Shown piece by piece: positions 1 to 9,230 of a stretch of 64,000 nt of DNA. The position numbers and the translations under genes were made by a program. How positions within the stretch are numbered: the first letter of the stretch is position 1; each line of letters starts with the position of its first letter. Location of the stretch: NCBI RefSeq assembly GCF_023516615.1, contig NZ_JAMGBF010000001.1, positions 204,213 through 268,212 of the forward strand, in the 5' to 3' direction. Under the pieces are notes generated by a model. It was not told where the DNA came from. It saw only the letters and a list, made by a program, of their open reading frames with translations, and did no database searches. This DNA is from Streptomyces panaciradicis. Lineage in GTDB: Bacteria > Actinomycetota > Actinomycetes > Streptomycetales > Streptomycetaceae.

Positions 1-517
1 CGAAACGGACCGCGGGCCAGCGGTGCCGGGCGTTCTCCAGCACGTCCCGTTCCGCCGCGGAGGCCCGCCCGCACACCAGCCCGATCAGCTGCGGCAGAAA
101 GGGCAGCCGCTTCTTGCGCTCCGCCGCGAACAGCCCCTCGGCGGCCAGCGCCTTCTTCAGCCGCTCCAGCCGCGCGAGCAGTTCACCGACGCCGACGGGC
201 CGTATCTCGGTGGCGCGCAGGGAGAGCTGGCCGCGCGGGGCGTACCACTCCGGCTTGGCCTGCACGACGACCCGCGCGCCCTCGCTGACCACGTCGGCGA
301 CGCCGTCGAACACCTGCCGGTAACAGGTCACGCTGATCGAGATGTCGTACGACGGATCACGCAGCGTCAGGAACACCACCCCGGCGCCGGGCCGCCGCGA
401 CAGCTGCGTGATCTGCCCCTCGACCCAGACCGGCCCCAGCCGGTCGATCCACCCGCCGATGAGCCGCGAGACCTCACCGACGGGCACGGGCGTTTCGGCG
501 GACGTGTGCAGAGCCAT
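1..517 (-). CDS. xseA: Exodeoxyribonuclease VII large subunit, 5' part (runs off left edge)
   Basis: This is the N-terminal part of the large catalytic subunit of exonuclease VII, which with XseB degrades single-stranded DNA in the cytoplasm. I translated the reverse strand by hand from the ATG at 517. About 172 residues are visible, starting [17 protein letters not shown]. They contain the OB-fold DNA-binding region ([20 protein letters not shown], then [16 protein letters not shown]), the [20 protein letters not shown] strand pair and the [18 protein letters not shown] linker that leads into the catalytic part, all typical of XseA. The catalytic domain lies beyond the window. xseB would be expected next to it, outside the window. 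The family assignment is firm; only the extent is unknown. Confidence 0.93.
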   Translation of the reverse strand, partial: MALHTSAETPVPVGEVSRLIGGWIDRLGPVWVEGQITQLSRRPGAGVVFLTLRDPSYDISISVTCYRQVFDGVADVVSEGARVVVQAKPEWYAPRGQLSLRATEIRPVGVGELLARLERLKKALAAEGLFAAERKKRLPFLPQLIGLVCGRASAAERDVLENARHRWPAVRF

Positions 518-552
518 GCCGCGAGGGTAACGGCCCGCACCGACAACGCAGG

Positions 553-1938
553 TCAGGGCCGGCCGGCCGGCGCCGCCCCGGTCCGGCGTCCGCGCTGCGC
601 CACCAGCACCACGAGCCCGACCGCCAGCCACACCGCCCCCACCAGCTGCGCCGCCCCCGACGCCTCCACGATCACCGCGACCGTGATCGCCGCCCCCAGC
701 ACCGGGAGCAGCACATGCCGCCACCAGATCACCGGCCCGCCGGCCCGGCGCACCGCGAACCAGCCCACCACGCTCGCGTGCAGCAGCGTGAACGCCGTGA
801 GCGCGCCGATGTCGACCACCGACACCAGGCGGTCCATCCCGTCGCCGCGCCGGGCCGCCCACACCGCCGCCACCAGCGTGATCACGGCCGCGCACAGCAG
901 CGCCACCCGCGGCAGCCCGGCATCCGTGCGGGCCAGCGCCCGCGGCAGCCGCCGGTCCCGGCCCATCGCGAACAGCAGCCGCCCGGCCGCGGCCTGCCCG
1001 GCCAGCGCGGCGAACGCCGCGCCGATCGCCTTGCTGACGGCGACCAGGTCGTGCAGCCACGAGCCGACCGACGCGTCCACGGCGTCGTAGAACGCCGACC
1101 CCTGCGCCTGGGGGTCGGCGGCCAAGTGCGCGGACGTCGTCGGCTCCAGCAGCGCCACCAGGTACGTCTGCGCGAGGAACAGCACACCGGCGAGCGCGAG
1201 GCAGAACAGCAGGGCGCGGGCCACCTTGGCCGAGCCGCCGGTGACCTCCTCGGCGAAGGTGGCGATCGCGTCGAAGCCCAGGTAGGACAGGACCGCCACC
1301 GACACCGCGCCGATCACCGCCGACCATGCGAACGCCCCCTGCGTGCCGTCCCCGGTGAGCGGCGACCACCAGCCCCGCTCCGCGCCGTCCCGGCCGAGCA
1401 CCACCAGGGCCGACACGACGAACACCAGCAGCACGACCACCTCCATGGCCAGCACCAGGAAGCCGGCGCGGGCCGCGGCCCGTACGCCCCACAGGTTCAG
1501 CGCCGTCGTGACGACGACGGCGAGCGCCGTCCACACCCAGCGCGAGACCTCCGGCACCAGGGCGTTCATCGCGATCCCGGAGAAGAGATAGGCGACCGCC
1601 GGGATCAGCAGGTAGTCCAGCATCGCCATCCAGCCCGCGACGAAACCCGCCCCTTCGCCCAGCGCGGCACGCGCGTAGGCGAACACCGAACCCGCCTGGG
1701 GGACCACCCGCACCATCTGCGCGTAGCTGAACGCGGTGAACGCCATCGCCACCGTGGCGACGACGTAGACCAGCGCGACGGCCCCGTGCGACTTCGCGTC
1801 CAGCGTGCCGAACACGCCGACCGGCGCCATCGGGGCGATGAAGAGCAGGCCGTAGACCACCAGATCCCGCGCACCCAGGCTGCGCCGCAGGCCGGGCCCC
1901 TCGCCGGTGGTCCGCTCCGCCGTGCCGGTCCCGGTCAT
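553..1938 (-). CDS. APC-family amino acid/polyamine permease
   Basis: The product is a 461-residue polytopic membrane protein of the amino acid-polyamine-organocation superfamily, probably a secondary importer of an amino acid or amine. The N-terminal motif [19 protein letters not shown], the following [22 protein letters not shown] helix and about twelve hydrophobic segments are characteristic. [14 protein letters not shown] in the middle is the conserved loop seen in PuuP/GabP-like members. The ATG at 1938 is preferred over longer in-frame options because GGAGG lies four bases upstream on the minus strand. The gene is divergent from ispH, with a 114-bp shared intergenic region, and is followed by xseA on the same strand. 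Substrate specificity cannot be read from the sequence. Confidence 0.85.
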   Translation of the reverse strand: MTGTGTAERTTGEGPGLRRSLGARDLVVYGLLFIAPMAPVGVFGTLDAKSHGAVALVYVVATVAMAFTAFSYAQMVRVVPQAGSVFAYARAALGEGAGFVAGWMAMLDYLLIPAVAYLFSGIAMNALVPEVSRWVWTALAVVVTTALNLWGVRAAARAGFLVLAMEVVVLLVFVVSALVVLGRDGAERGWWSPLTGDGTQGAFAWSAVIGAVSVAVLSYLGFDAIATFAEEVTGGSAKVARALLFCLALAGVLFLAQTYLVALLEPTTSAHLAADPQAQGSAFYDAVDASVGSWLHDLVAVSKAIGAAFAALAGQAAAGRLLFAMGRDRRLPRALARTDAGLPRVALLCAAVITLVAAVWAARRGDGMDRLVSVVDIGALTAFTLLHASVVGWFAVRRAGGPVIWWRHVLLPVLGAAITVAVIVEASGAAQLVGAVWLAVGLVVLVAQRGRRTGAAPAGRP

Positions 1939-2018
1939 GCTGCCTCCGTCGGTGCCTCGTGCGTCGTGTCCCGTCCCACCCCTCCCGCCCCACGGCCAGT
2001 CTCCCCGAGGACACGATC

Positions 2019-2046
2019 TTCGACCCCCCGGACGTGGCCCTACGAT
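2019..2046 (+). promoter_or_regulatory. Probable promoter of ispH giving a leaderless mRNA
   Basis: TTCGAC at 2019-2024 and TACGAT at 2041-2046 are separated by 16 bp and resemble a streptomycete housekeeping promoter. TACGAT ends six bases before the ATG at 2053, so transcription would start at or next to the start codon. No Shine-Dalgarno sequence precedes the ATG, in agreement with a leaderless transcript. Confidence 0.45.
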
Positions 2047-2052
2047 GGACGC

Positions 2053-3054
2053 ATGACTGCTTCGCCTGGCCGCCGTGTCCTGCTCGCCGCCCCCCGTGGC
2101 TACTGCGCGGGTGTGGACCGCGCCGTGATCGCCGTCGAGAAAGCCCTCGAGCAGTACGGGGCTCCGATCTACGTCCGCCACGAGATCGTCCACAACAAGT
2201 ACGTCGTGCAGACCCTGGAGAAGAAGGGCGCGATCTTCGTCGAGCGGACCGAGGAGGTCCCGGAGGGGAACATCGTGATGTTCTCCGCGCACGGCGTCGC
2301 CCCCGTCGTCCACGAGGAGGCCGAGCGCGGCCGGCTCGCCACCATCGACGCGACCTGCCCGCTGGTCACCAAGGTCCACAAGGAAGCCGTGCGTTTCGCC
2401 AACGAGGATTACGACATCCTCCTGATCGGGCACGAGGGCCACGAGGAGGTCATCGGCACCTCCGGCGAGGCCCCCGACCACATCACCCTGGTCGACGGCC
2501 CCGGCGACGTCGCCAAGGTCGAGGTCCGCGACCCCTCCAAGGTCGTGTGGCTGTCCCAGACCACGCTGTCGGTCGACGAGACCATGGAGACCGTCGACGC
2601 GCTGAAGGAGAAGTTCCCGCAGCTGATCTCCCCGCCCAGCGACGACATCTGCTACGCCACCCAGAACCGCCAGCTCGCGGTGAAGCAGATGGGCGCCGAG
2701 GCGGACCTGGTGATCGTCGTCGGCTCCCGCAATTCTTCCAACTCCAAGCGCCTGGTCGAGGTCGCCAAGCTCGCCGGCGCGCGCGAGGCGTACCTGGTGG
2801 ACTTCGCCGACGAGATCGACGAGGCCTGGCTGGAGGGCGTGACCACGGTCGGCGTCACCTCCGGCGCGTCCGTCCCCGAGGTCCTCGTCGAGCAGGTCCT
2901 GGAGTGGCTGTCGCAGCGCGGCTTCGAGGACGTGGAGATCGTCAAGGCGGCCGAGGAGTCCATCGTCTTCTCGCTGCCCAAGGAGCTGCGCCGCGATCTG
3001 CGCGAGGAGGCCGCGGCCCTGATCGCCGAGCGTACGGGCACCTCGGCCGAGTGA
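2053..3054 (+). CDS. ispH: 4-hydroxy-3-methylbut-2-enyl diphosphate reductase (IspH/LytB)
   Basis: IspH carries out the last step of the methylerythritol phosphate pathway, reducing HMBPP to IPP and DMAPP with a [4Fe-4S] cluster. The 333-residue protein shows the three cluster cysteines: C18 in APRGYCAG, C102 in DATCPLV and C200 in [11 protein letters not shown]. It also has the family motifs FSAHGVAP and IGHEGHEEV, and [10 protein letters not shown] near the C-terminus. The length is normal for actinobacteria. The ATG at 2053 was chosen because the protein aligns from there and a -10-like hexamer sits just upstream; a long in-frame extension to the left lies over the divergent permease gene and is not coding. 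ppgK follows after 29 bp. Confidence 0.97.
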   Translation: MTASPGRRVLLAAPRGYCAGVDRAVIAVEKALEQYGAPIYVRHEIVHNKYVVQTLEKKGAIFVERTEEVPEGNIVMFSAHGVAPVVHEEAERGRLATIDATCPLVTKVHKEAVRFANEDYDILLIGHEGHEEVIGTSGEAPDHITLVDGPGDVAKVEVRDPSKVVWLSQTTLSVDETMETVDALKEKFPQLISPPSDDICYATQNRQLAVKQMGAEADLVIVVGSRNSSNSKRLVEVAKLAGAREAYLVDFADEIDEAWLEGVTTVGVTSGASVPEVLVEQVLEWLSQRGFEDVEIVKAAEESIVFSLPKELRRDLREEAAALIAERTGTSAE

Positions 3055-3077
3055 CTGTCAGTCGTTCGTCGTAACGT
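3051..3077 (+). promoter_or_regulatory. Possible leaderless promoter of ppgK
   Basis: TAACGT at 3072-3077 ends six bases before the ppgK ATG at 3084, and GTGACT at 3051-3056 is a weak -35 match with 15-bp spacing. No Shine-Dalgarno sequence is present in the short gap after ispH. The pattern matches the one before ispH, so ppgK may have its own leaderless transcript in addition to read-through. Confidence 0.35.
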
Positions 3078-3083
3078 AGAGCC

Positions 3084-3833
3084 ATGCAGATCTTCGGTGT
3101 GGACATCGGCGGGTCCGGGATCAAGGGCGCCCCTGTGGATCTCGACAGGGGCGACCTGGCCGAGATGCGTCACAAGGTGCTCACCCCCAACCCGGCGACG
3201 CCCGACGGCGTGGCCGACGGGGTCAAGCAGGTCGTGGAGCACTTCGGCTGGACCGGTCCGGTCGGTCTGACCTTCCCGGGCGTGGTCACGGACGGCTCCA
3301 CGATCCGCACGGCGGCCAACGTCGACAAGAGCTGGATCGACACGGACGCGCGCGCGTTGTTCAGCGAACGCCTGGGCGGCCTGCCGGTGACGGTGGTCAA
3401 CGACGCGGACGCGGCGGGCGTCGCCGAGATGCACTTCGGCGCCGGCAAGGGCCACAGGGGCACCGTCATCCTGCTCACCTTCGGCACGGGCATCGGCAGC
3501 GCGCTGTTCGTCGACGGCGTCCTCGTCCCCAACACCGAACTGGGCCACCTGGAGCTGCACGGCCACGACGCGGAGAAGCGCGCCTCCAGCAAGGCCAAGG
3601 ACGACGAGGACCTGACCTGGGAGCACTGGGCGCACCGGGTCCAGAAGTACCTCGCCCACGTCGAGATGCTCTTCTCGCCGGACCTGTTCATCATCGGCGG
3701 CGGCGTCAGCCGCAAGTCCGCGAAGTTCCTGCACTTCATCGAGGACATCAAGGCGGAGGTCGTCCCGGCGCAGCTGCAGAACAACGCGGGCATCGTGGGC
3801 GCGGCGATGCGGGCGGTCACGGAGCACCACTAG
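3084..3833 (+). CDS. ppgK: Polyphosphate glucokinase (ROK family)
   Basis: The enzyme phosphorylates glucose with polyphosphate (or ATP) as donor, in the cytoplasm. The 249-residue protein has the ROK/ASKHA motifs in order: FGVDIGGSGIKGAPVD (phosphate 1), GLTFPGVV, VNDADAAGVAEM with the catalytic Asp, LLTFGTGIGSALF (phosphate 2) and ELGHLELHG for sugar binding, then LFIIGGGVSRKS (adenosine/phosphate region). The combination of GTGIGSA and NTELGHLELHGHDAE is typical of actinobacterial strictly or mainly polyphosphate-dependent enzymes rather than the ATP-specific glucokinase GlkA. It lies 29 bp after ispH and is convergent with the next gene. Confidence 0.93.
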   Translation: MQIFGVDIGGSGIKGAPVDLDRGDLAEMRHKVLTPNPATPDGVADGVKQVVEHFGWTGPVGLTFPGVVTDGSTIRTAANVDKSWIDTDARALFSERLGGLPVTVVNDADAAGVAEMHFGAGKGHRGTVILLTFGTGIGSALFVDGVLVPNTELGHLELHGHDAEKRASSKAKDDEDLTWEHWAHRVQKYLAHVEMLFSPDLFIIGGGVSRKSAKFLHFIEDIKAEVVPAQLQNNAGIVGAAMRAVTEHH

Positions 3834-3869
3834 TCCCGGGCAGGGCCGGCGCCGGCCGGCGGGCGCCGG

Positions 3870-4463
3870 TCAGCGGGGCGGGTCGCTCCGGCGCCGGACG
3901 GTCTGACGGCGCATCAGGGCGGCCTTCCGCACGGTCGCGATCAGTCCGGCGATCAGCGTCCCGCCGTACAGCCATCCCGCCTGGGTGGCGAGCGCCGTCA
4001 CCAGGCCCATCAGCCGGCCCAGCACCCCGCCGCTGCTGTCGGCGACGGGCAGCAGACCGACCGCGAAGGCGATCGGCACCACGACCGGGGCGGTCACCAG
4101 GTCGCCCTTGCGCACCCAGACCGCCGTCAGCACGCACACCGGCAGGAACAGCACGCCGTACACCGTCGGCGAGCCGCCCAGGAGCAGGTCGTCGAGGCAG
4201 CCGAGGACGAACATCACGGCCCCGCAGAACAGGCCGCCGCCCAGCCCGGTCAGCCGTGGGTTGGGCATACTCCGCGCCCTCTCGGCCAGCGAGGCGGCGG
4301 GCTGCCGTCCGCCCGCGGGGCGGGGGGCCGGGCGTTTCTGCGCGGGATGCGGCGCAGGCCGCGCACCACCGCCCGCGGCGCCGCCGCGGGCCGCCTGCGG
4401 GGGCAGCGGGGGCGTGCCTCGTCGCGTTCCGTCGTGCGGGGGTCGCGTCCTGTGTTGCTCCAC
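3870..4463 (-). CDS. Small integral membrane protein, DUF6542-like
   Basis: This is a 197-residue protein of unknown function. Residues 1-65 are rich in Pro, Ala, Gly and Arg and probably disordered in the cytoplasm. Residues 70-180 hold about four hydrophobic segments, beginning NPRLTGLGGGLFCGAVMFVL, which resembles a small conserved Streptomyces membrane domain (DUF6542-like, from memory). The tail is basic (RRQTVRRRSDPPR). It starts with GTG at 4463. The gene is convergent with ppgK (36 bp apart) and divergent from ychF. No catalytic motif is visible, so only the membrane location can be stated. Confidence 0.7.
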   Translation of the reverse strand: MEQHRTRPPHDGTRRGTPPLPPQAARGGAAGGGARPAPHPAQKRPAPRPAGGRQPAASLAERARSMPNPRLTGLGGGLFCGAVMFVLGCLDDLLLGGSPTVYGVLFLPVCVLTAVWVRKGDLVTAPVVVPIAFAVGLLPVADSSGGVLGRLMGLVTALATQAGWLYGGTLIAGLIATVRKAALMRRQTVRRRSDPPR

Positions 4464-4631
4464 CCGACCAACTTAGGTCTGTTTATGTGTCGAATCGCCC
4501 CTGGGACACGCCGTAGGAAAGACCTTGGCCATGCGTTCGATCCGTCGCCGGGGCGCTGTGCGGCACGCCGTAGACTGGTGGATCGGCCCAGCCCCTCCAG
4601 TCCTCTCCTCTCACGTACGGGAAGTCGCAAC

Positions 4632-5720
<1,089 letters not shown>

Positions 5721-5728
5721 CCGCGCTG

Positions 5729-5759
5729 GGGGCCGGGCTCTTGCGGGCCCGGCCCCTTT
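5729..5759 (+). terminator. Intrinsic terminator after ychF
   Basis: A perfect 10-bp G/C stem (5729-5738 with 5747-5756) and an 8-base loop are followed by TTTG. It starts eight bases after the ychF stop codon and also lies between ychF and the convergent Uma2 gene. Confidence 0.8.
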
Positions 5760-5771
5760 GCGTTCGCCGGC

Positions 5772-6350
5772 TCAGGTGCGGGGCGGGGTGAGCTTGTCCA
5801 GGTCCAGGGTGATCTCGAAGGGCACGGGACGCTCCAGGGTGCCCCGGAAGATGCCCGCGGGCGCGTAGGCGCCGGTCGGTTCGTCGAGTTCGTAGACGTG
5901 GACGACCGGGGCTCCGTCCTCGTCCTCGATGCACCAGTAGTGAGGAATGCCGGCCTGCGCGTACTTGTGCAGCTTCACCGTGCGGTCGCGGTGGGCGGAC
6001 TCGGGTGAGACGACCTCGACGACAAGTCGTACCTCGTCCGGCGTGAACCAGGTACGGTCTGCGTCGTAGTCGGCCGTCGTCAGAAGCAGGTCCGGCTCTG
6101 GGCGGTTCCGCTCGTCGAGCTTTATCGACATTTCTCGGCCGACCCTGATATCGCCGGGCGCCTGCTCCATGAGCGCGACGGTGAGCATCGTGACGAGGTG
6201 GCCGTGCCACCACCTCTGCGGCGACATCATGAAGACAAGTGCTCCGTCGATCAGCTCGGTGTGGCGAGGTGCCTCGGGGAGGCGGTCCAGGTCCTCCGCG
6301 AACCAGCCTTCCTCGCGCGGCGGGCGCATCCAGTCGGGCAGTGCGGTCAT
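5772..6350 (-). CDS. Uma2 family protein (PD-(D/E)XK nuclease-like fold)
   Basis: The 192-residue protein belongs to the Uma2/DUF820 family, which has a restriction-endonuclease-like fold, is abundant in Streptomyces and cyanobacteria, and has no settled biological role. Visible family marks are HTELIDGALVFMMSP near the N-terminus, the core RPEPDLLL (the Asp of PD), VRLVVEVVSPES (the Glu of ExK), the lysine in VKLHKYAQAGIPHYW and a terminal beta-rich part (FEITLDLDKLTPPRT). The ATG at 6350 is the natural start. The gene is convergent with ychF and points away from the M14 gene, which lies 52 bp upstream on the same strand. Nothing links it functionally to its neighbours. Confidence 0.85.
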   Translation of the reverse strand: MTALPDWMRPPREEGWFAEDLDRLPEAPRHTELIDGALVFMMSPQRWWHGHLVTMLTVALMEQAPGDIRVGREMSIKLDERNRPEPDLLLTTADYDADRTWFTPDEVRLVVEVVSPESAHRDRTVKLHKYAQAGIPHYWCIEDEDGAPVVHVYELDEPTGAYAPAGIFRGTLERPVPFEITLDLDKLTPPRT

Positions 6351-6402
6351 GGCTCAACGGTAGCGACTCGGCGAGGGACGAGCCACGAGATCGTCTGCGA
6401 GG

Positions 6403-7728
6403 TTATCGAGCCGGTTTCCCCAGGGCGGCCTCGGCTGCCGCCAGTACCGTGCGGGTCTGGTGGGTGACCTGGTGGTGGACGGGGACCCAGCGCAGGCGCA
6501 GGGACTTCTCGAAGTCCGCGCACCAGGCGGTGAAGAGTTCGTCCAGGTCGCGGTGGAGGCCGGGGGCGGCCGGGTCGTCCGCCGTGCTCAGCAGGCGCAG
6601 CAGCAGGCCCGCCGCCCGCAGGGGCTGCCGCCGGGCCACGATGTCGAGGGCCGAGACCTGGGCCCTGGTCAGCGCGGGCCGCGGGGCCTCGGCCGCTTGC
6701 CGGGCGAGGGGCTGCCAGGACTCGGCGACCAGGTCGTAGAGGCCGTCGGCCATCCACTCCAGCACCCGGCGGGGCCCGCTCTCCGCGGGCGGGGGCAGGA
6801 AGGCCCGCGCCTTGTCGAGGACGGCGGTCACCTGCCGGCCGCCGTCCCGGACCAGGCCGGCCAGGTCGCGCAGCGCGGCGGCGGCCTCCGGGTGGGGTGA
6901 GGAGTCGTCGGCGAGGTCGCTCGCCCACATGGGTACCTCGACGATCGCGGTGAGACCCCCGTGGCGCTGGGGCGCGCACCAGGTGGACAGCCCGATGTTC
7001 TCGGAGCCGGCCGCCAGCCGGGCGGTGCTGTCCGGCGGAGGCAGGACGTGGATGCCGGGGCTCGGGTTCTCCCAGTACAGGGCGTCGAACGTGCCGAGCT
7101 GGACGGGGATGCCGAGGTGCGCGGCCGACGCCTGGAAGGGCGTGGCGAGTTCGGGCAGGTCCCGGGTCAACTGCACCCAGCTGCCGCCCGCTTCGACGCT
7201 GTGCAGGGAGCACTGGAGAACGGGACGCAGTTCGTCGATCACCGCGAACAGCGCGGCGCTCTCGGGGAGTCGGCACGCCTCGATCGGCGCCCACTCCGGC
7301 TGCTCCGCCGCGACCGGACGGTAGGCGGCGCGGTAGTAGCCGGCCAGGGAGTGATCCGGGCCGGTCGTCGCCTCCTGGACCTCCCGGCTCAGCGCGGCGC
7401 CGTCCGGGTCCAGGCACAGGACGATGTCCCAGGTGACGAGGGAGAGGTCGGTCGCCGCGCACGGCCGGTCGCCGCGTGCCAGACACTCCGCCAGCGCGAG
7501 GGCGGTCGCGGGTCCCACCGGCTCGTCGGGGTGCGGCCCGGCCACGACCAGCACATGGCGCGGCCCGCGTCCCAGGGACAGCATCGTCATCGGGCGGCCC
7601 GCCCGGGACGTGCCGATCCGGCGCAGCCGGCCGGCGGCACCGGGGAACCGGGACACCAACCGCCGCGCCGCATCGGTGACTTCCTCGACCGTCGGGTAAC
7701 GGTCCACGACCGTCTCGGAACGGTCCAT
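6403..7728 (-). CDS. M14-family zinc carboxypeptidase, with the small peptide gene
   Basis: The 441-residue protein has the zinc carboxypeptidase signature. The HxxE metal motif is HPDE (H66, E69) in VVAGPHPDEPVG, the third ligand is H176 in LQCSLHSVEAGG, and the catalytic glutamate is E264 in TAIVEVPMW. The peptidase core covers about residues 10-275; a helical C-terminal extension of about 165 residues has no recognised motif. No signal peptide is visible, so it should act in the cytoplasm. The chosen ATG at 7728 lies 13 bp after the stop of the 25-residue peptide gene; an alternative GTG at 7761 would overlap that gene. The gene order (peptide then M14 on one strand, E1-like enzyme divergent) suggests it trims the C-terminus of the peptide or cleaves its product. 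That is inference. Confidence 0.85.
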   Translation of the reverse strand: MDRSETVVDRYPTVEEVTDAARRLVSRFPGAAGRLRRIGTSRAGRPMTMLSLGRGPRHVLVVAGPHPDEPVGPATALALAECLARGDRPCAATDLSLVTWDIVLCLDPDGAALSREVQEATTGPDHSLAGYYRAAYRPVAAEQPEWAPIEACRLPESAALFAVIDELRPVLQCSLHSVEAGGSWVQLTRDLPELATPFQASAAHLGIPVQLGTFDALYWENPSPGIHVLPPPDSTARLAAGSENIGLSTWCAPQRHGGLTAIVEVPMWASDLADDSSPHPEAAAALRDLAGLVRDGGRQVTAVLDKARAFLPPPAESGPRRVLEWMADGLYDLVAESWQPLARQAAEAPRPALTRAQVSALDIVARRQPLRAAGLLLRLLSTADDPAAPGLHRDLDELFTAWCADFEKSLRLRWVPVHHQVTHQTRTVLAAAEAALGKPAR

Positions 7729-7741
7729 CGTCCGCGTCCGG

Positions 7742-7819
7742 TCAGGCGCCGCCGTTGCCACCGGACTCGCCGGTGGTCTCCTTCTTGTCCAGCGGGCGGA
7801 TCTCGATCTTGTTCGGCAT
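7742..7819 (-). CDS. Putative 25-residue precursor peptide (RiPP or ubiquitin-like tag)
   Basis: The reverse strand encodes a 25-residue peptide that begins MPNKIEIRPLDKK and ends GESGGNGGA. AGGAGG lies seven bases before its ATG on the minus strand, one of the best ribosome sites in the window, and a TTGACA-like element lies about 80 bp upstream. The N-terminal half is charged and beta-prone (a possible leader); the C-terminal half is Gly/Ser/Thr-rich and ends near-GG, with a single Asn. It contains no Cys. The stop codon is 13 bp before the M14 gene. The adjacent divergent gene encodes an E1-like adenylating enzyme with an N-terminal domain resembling RiPP recognition elements. I do not recognise the peptide family. 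The coding call rests on the ribosome site and context; the precursor role is inference. Confidence 0.7.
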   Translation of the reverse strand: MPNKIEIRPLDKKETTGESGGNGGA

Positions 7820-7950
7820 GCCGTGTCCTCCTGACGATGGCTGTGGCCTGCGGTGGTCCGACGTGCTCTTGCCAGAGTTGGTCAGTCGCACGATTGTTGT
7901 CAATGTCCGTTGCCGGCAGTCGAGTTGGGGCTGACGAGATTGGCGTGAAG
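7820..7950. promoter_or_regulatory. Divergent promoter region between the peptide and E1-like genes
   Basis: This 131-bp region separates two divergent starts. TTGTCAA at 7897-7903 reads TTGACAA on the minus strand, so -35-like hexamers for both directions overlap there. The -10 elements are not clear. The peptide side has a consensus Shine-Dalgarno sequence; the E1-like side does not. Confidence 0.4.
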
Positions 7951-9081
7951 ATGACCGTGCACGCGATGCGGCGGCCCCGGATCAAGCCGGAGCACCGCGC
8001 CTACCGGACCGTCGACGGCAACGTCCGGATCGGGAGCGTCGTCCACGGCGTCGGCGCCGAGGTCAAGGACCCCGACGGCTGGGTGTGGACGCTGGTCGAG
8101 GCCATGGACGGCACGCGCAGCGCCGCGGACGTCGTCGCCGAGGTCGCCCGCAGCCATCCGCAACTGCGGCTGCCGGAGCCGGACATCGCGCAGGCGATGA
8201 CGGACCTGACCGCGACCGGTTACGTGGAGGACGCCGGTGCCGCGCCCCCGCCGGAGCTGTCGGAGCGGGAACGGGAGCGCTACGGCCGGGGCATGACCCT
8301 GCTGCGCTGGATGGACCTGTCGCCCAGGGCGAGCGCCTGGGAGCCGCAGCTGATGCTGCGCCGCGCCCGGGTCCTGCTGGTCGGCCTCGGCGGCACCGGT
8401 TCGGCCGCCGCCCGGGACCTGGTGGCCTCCGGGGTGGGGCTGCTGCACTGCGTCGAACCGGACGTCGTCGAACTGTCCAACCTCAACCGCCAGACCCTCT
8501 TCCGCGAAGCCGACCTGGGCACGCCCAAGCTCGACGCGGCACTGACGGTACTGCGCGCCCTGAACTCGGACACGACGGTCACGGGGGAGCGTGGAGAGGT
8601 GCGCGGCCCGTCGGACCTCGAGGACATGCTGACCGGCGGCGGTCCGCGCTACGACCTGCTCCTGCTGGCCGCCGACCGTCCGCCCGTGATCCGGCGCTGG
8701 GCCAATCGGGTCTGCCTCGCCTCCGGCACCCCGTGGGCCGAGGCCGGCTATCGCGGGCCGCTGGTGAGCGTCGGGGTGTTCGCGCCCGGCCGGGGCGCCT
8801 GCTGGGAGTGTCTGCGCAGCGCCGAGATCGAGCGCCGCGACCTGCGTCTCGCGCCCGGCCAGGACGAGGAGGCCGCCTCGCCCCGGATGCCGTGGAACCC
8901 GGTCAACGCCGTGACCGCGAGCCTGTCCGGCGGTCTGCTGGCCCATGCGGCGATCATGCTGCTGTGCGGGATACCGCCGGTCGAGCCCGGCTGCCGGTTC
9001 GGCCTCAATCTCATGGTGCCCGGCGAGGCGATCATGCAGCGCGCGGAGCGCCGCGCCGACTGCCCGGCCTGCGGAACCTGA
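7951..9081 (+). CDS. ThiF/E1-like adenylating enzyme with N-terminal RRE-like domain
   Basis: The 376-residue protein has two parts. Residues about 10-95 look like a winged-helix/PqqD-like peptide-binding domain (IGSVVHGVGAEVKDPDGW, then a helical region ending TDLTATGYVEDA), as in leader-binding proteins of TOMM/LAP pathways. Residues about 110-376 are an E1/ThiF fold: nucleotide loop GLGGTG at 145-150, DVVELSNLNRQ at 171-181 (Asp for the ribose, Asn and Arg for ATP), and paired zinc cysteines CWEC at 284-287 and CPAC at 371-374. E1-like enzymes adenylate peptide or protein C-termini (MoeB, ThiF, MccB), and ThiF-like partners also bind leaders in cyclodehydratases. No YcaO gene is near, so stand-alone activation of the divergent 25-residue peptide is the attractive inference. 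The start is uncertain; GTG 7945 and ATG 7966 are alternatives. Confidence 0.85.
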   Translation: MTVHAMRRPRIKPEHRAYRTVDGNVRIGSVVHGVGAEVKDPDGWVWTLVEAMDGTRSAADVVAEVARSHPQLRLPEPDIAQAMTDLTATGYVEDAGAAPPPELSERERERYGRGMTLLRWMDLSPRASAWEPQLMLRRARVLLVGLGGTGSAAARDLVASGVGLLHCVEPDVVELSNLNRQTLFREADLGTPKLDAALTVLRALNSDTTVTGERGEVRGPSDLEDMLTGGGPRYDLLLLAADRPPVIRRWANRVCLASGTPWAEAGYRGPLVSVGVFAPGRGACWECLRSAEIERRDLRLAPGQDEEAASPRMPWNPVNAVTASLSGGLLAHAAIMLLCGIPPVEPGCRFGLNLMVPGEAIMQRAERRADCPACGT

Positions 9082-9115
9082 GCGCCGCAACACCGGTGCG
9101 GCTGCGGCCACGGTG

Positions 9116-9181
9116 CGCGTGACACGCCTCCGGGTGCCCCGTCGCACGACCCATCGCACCGCCCGCGTGACACGCCTCCGG
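9116..9181. repeat. Short direct repeat in the intergenic region after the E1-like gene
   Basis: CGCGTGACACGCCTCCGG occurs exactly at 9116-9133 and 9164-9181 (48-bp period). Each copy is followed by a related CCCATCGCACCG segment (9150 and 9186), with a 12-bp difference in spacing. It looks like a degenerate tandem duplication in non-coding DNA. Confidence 0.6.
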
Positions 9182-9217
9182 ATGGCCCATCGCACCGGCC
9201 CGCGAGCCATCCGGTCA

Positions 9218-9223
9218 TAACGT
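9218..9223 (+). promoter_or_regulatory. Possible -10 element of the beta-helix gene (leaderless)
   Basis: TAACGT ends seven bases before the ATG at 9231. There is no good Shine-Dalgarno sequence, and the same hexamer is found at the same distance before ppgK. This suggests a leaderless transcript. Confidence 0.3.
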
Positions 9224-9230
9224 ATGGAAT

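Noticed and set aside
4530..4550. GTTCGATCC, like a tRNA T-arm
   Set aside because: No matching acceptor, D or anticodon arms can be formed around it.
7742..9081. A standard azol(in)e (LAP/thiopeptide) cluster
   Set aside because: The peptide has no Cys and no YcaO, dehydrogenase or dehydratase gene is present; only the ThiF-like protein resembles those systems.
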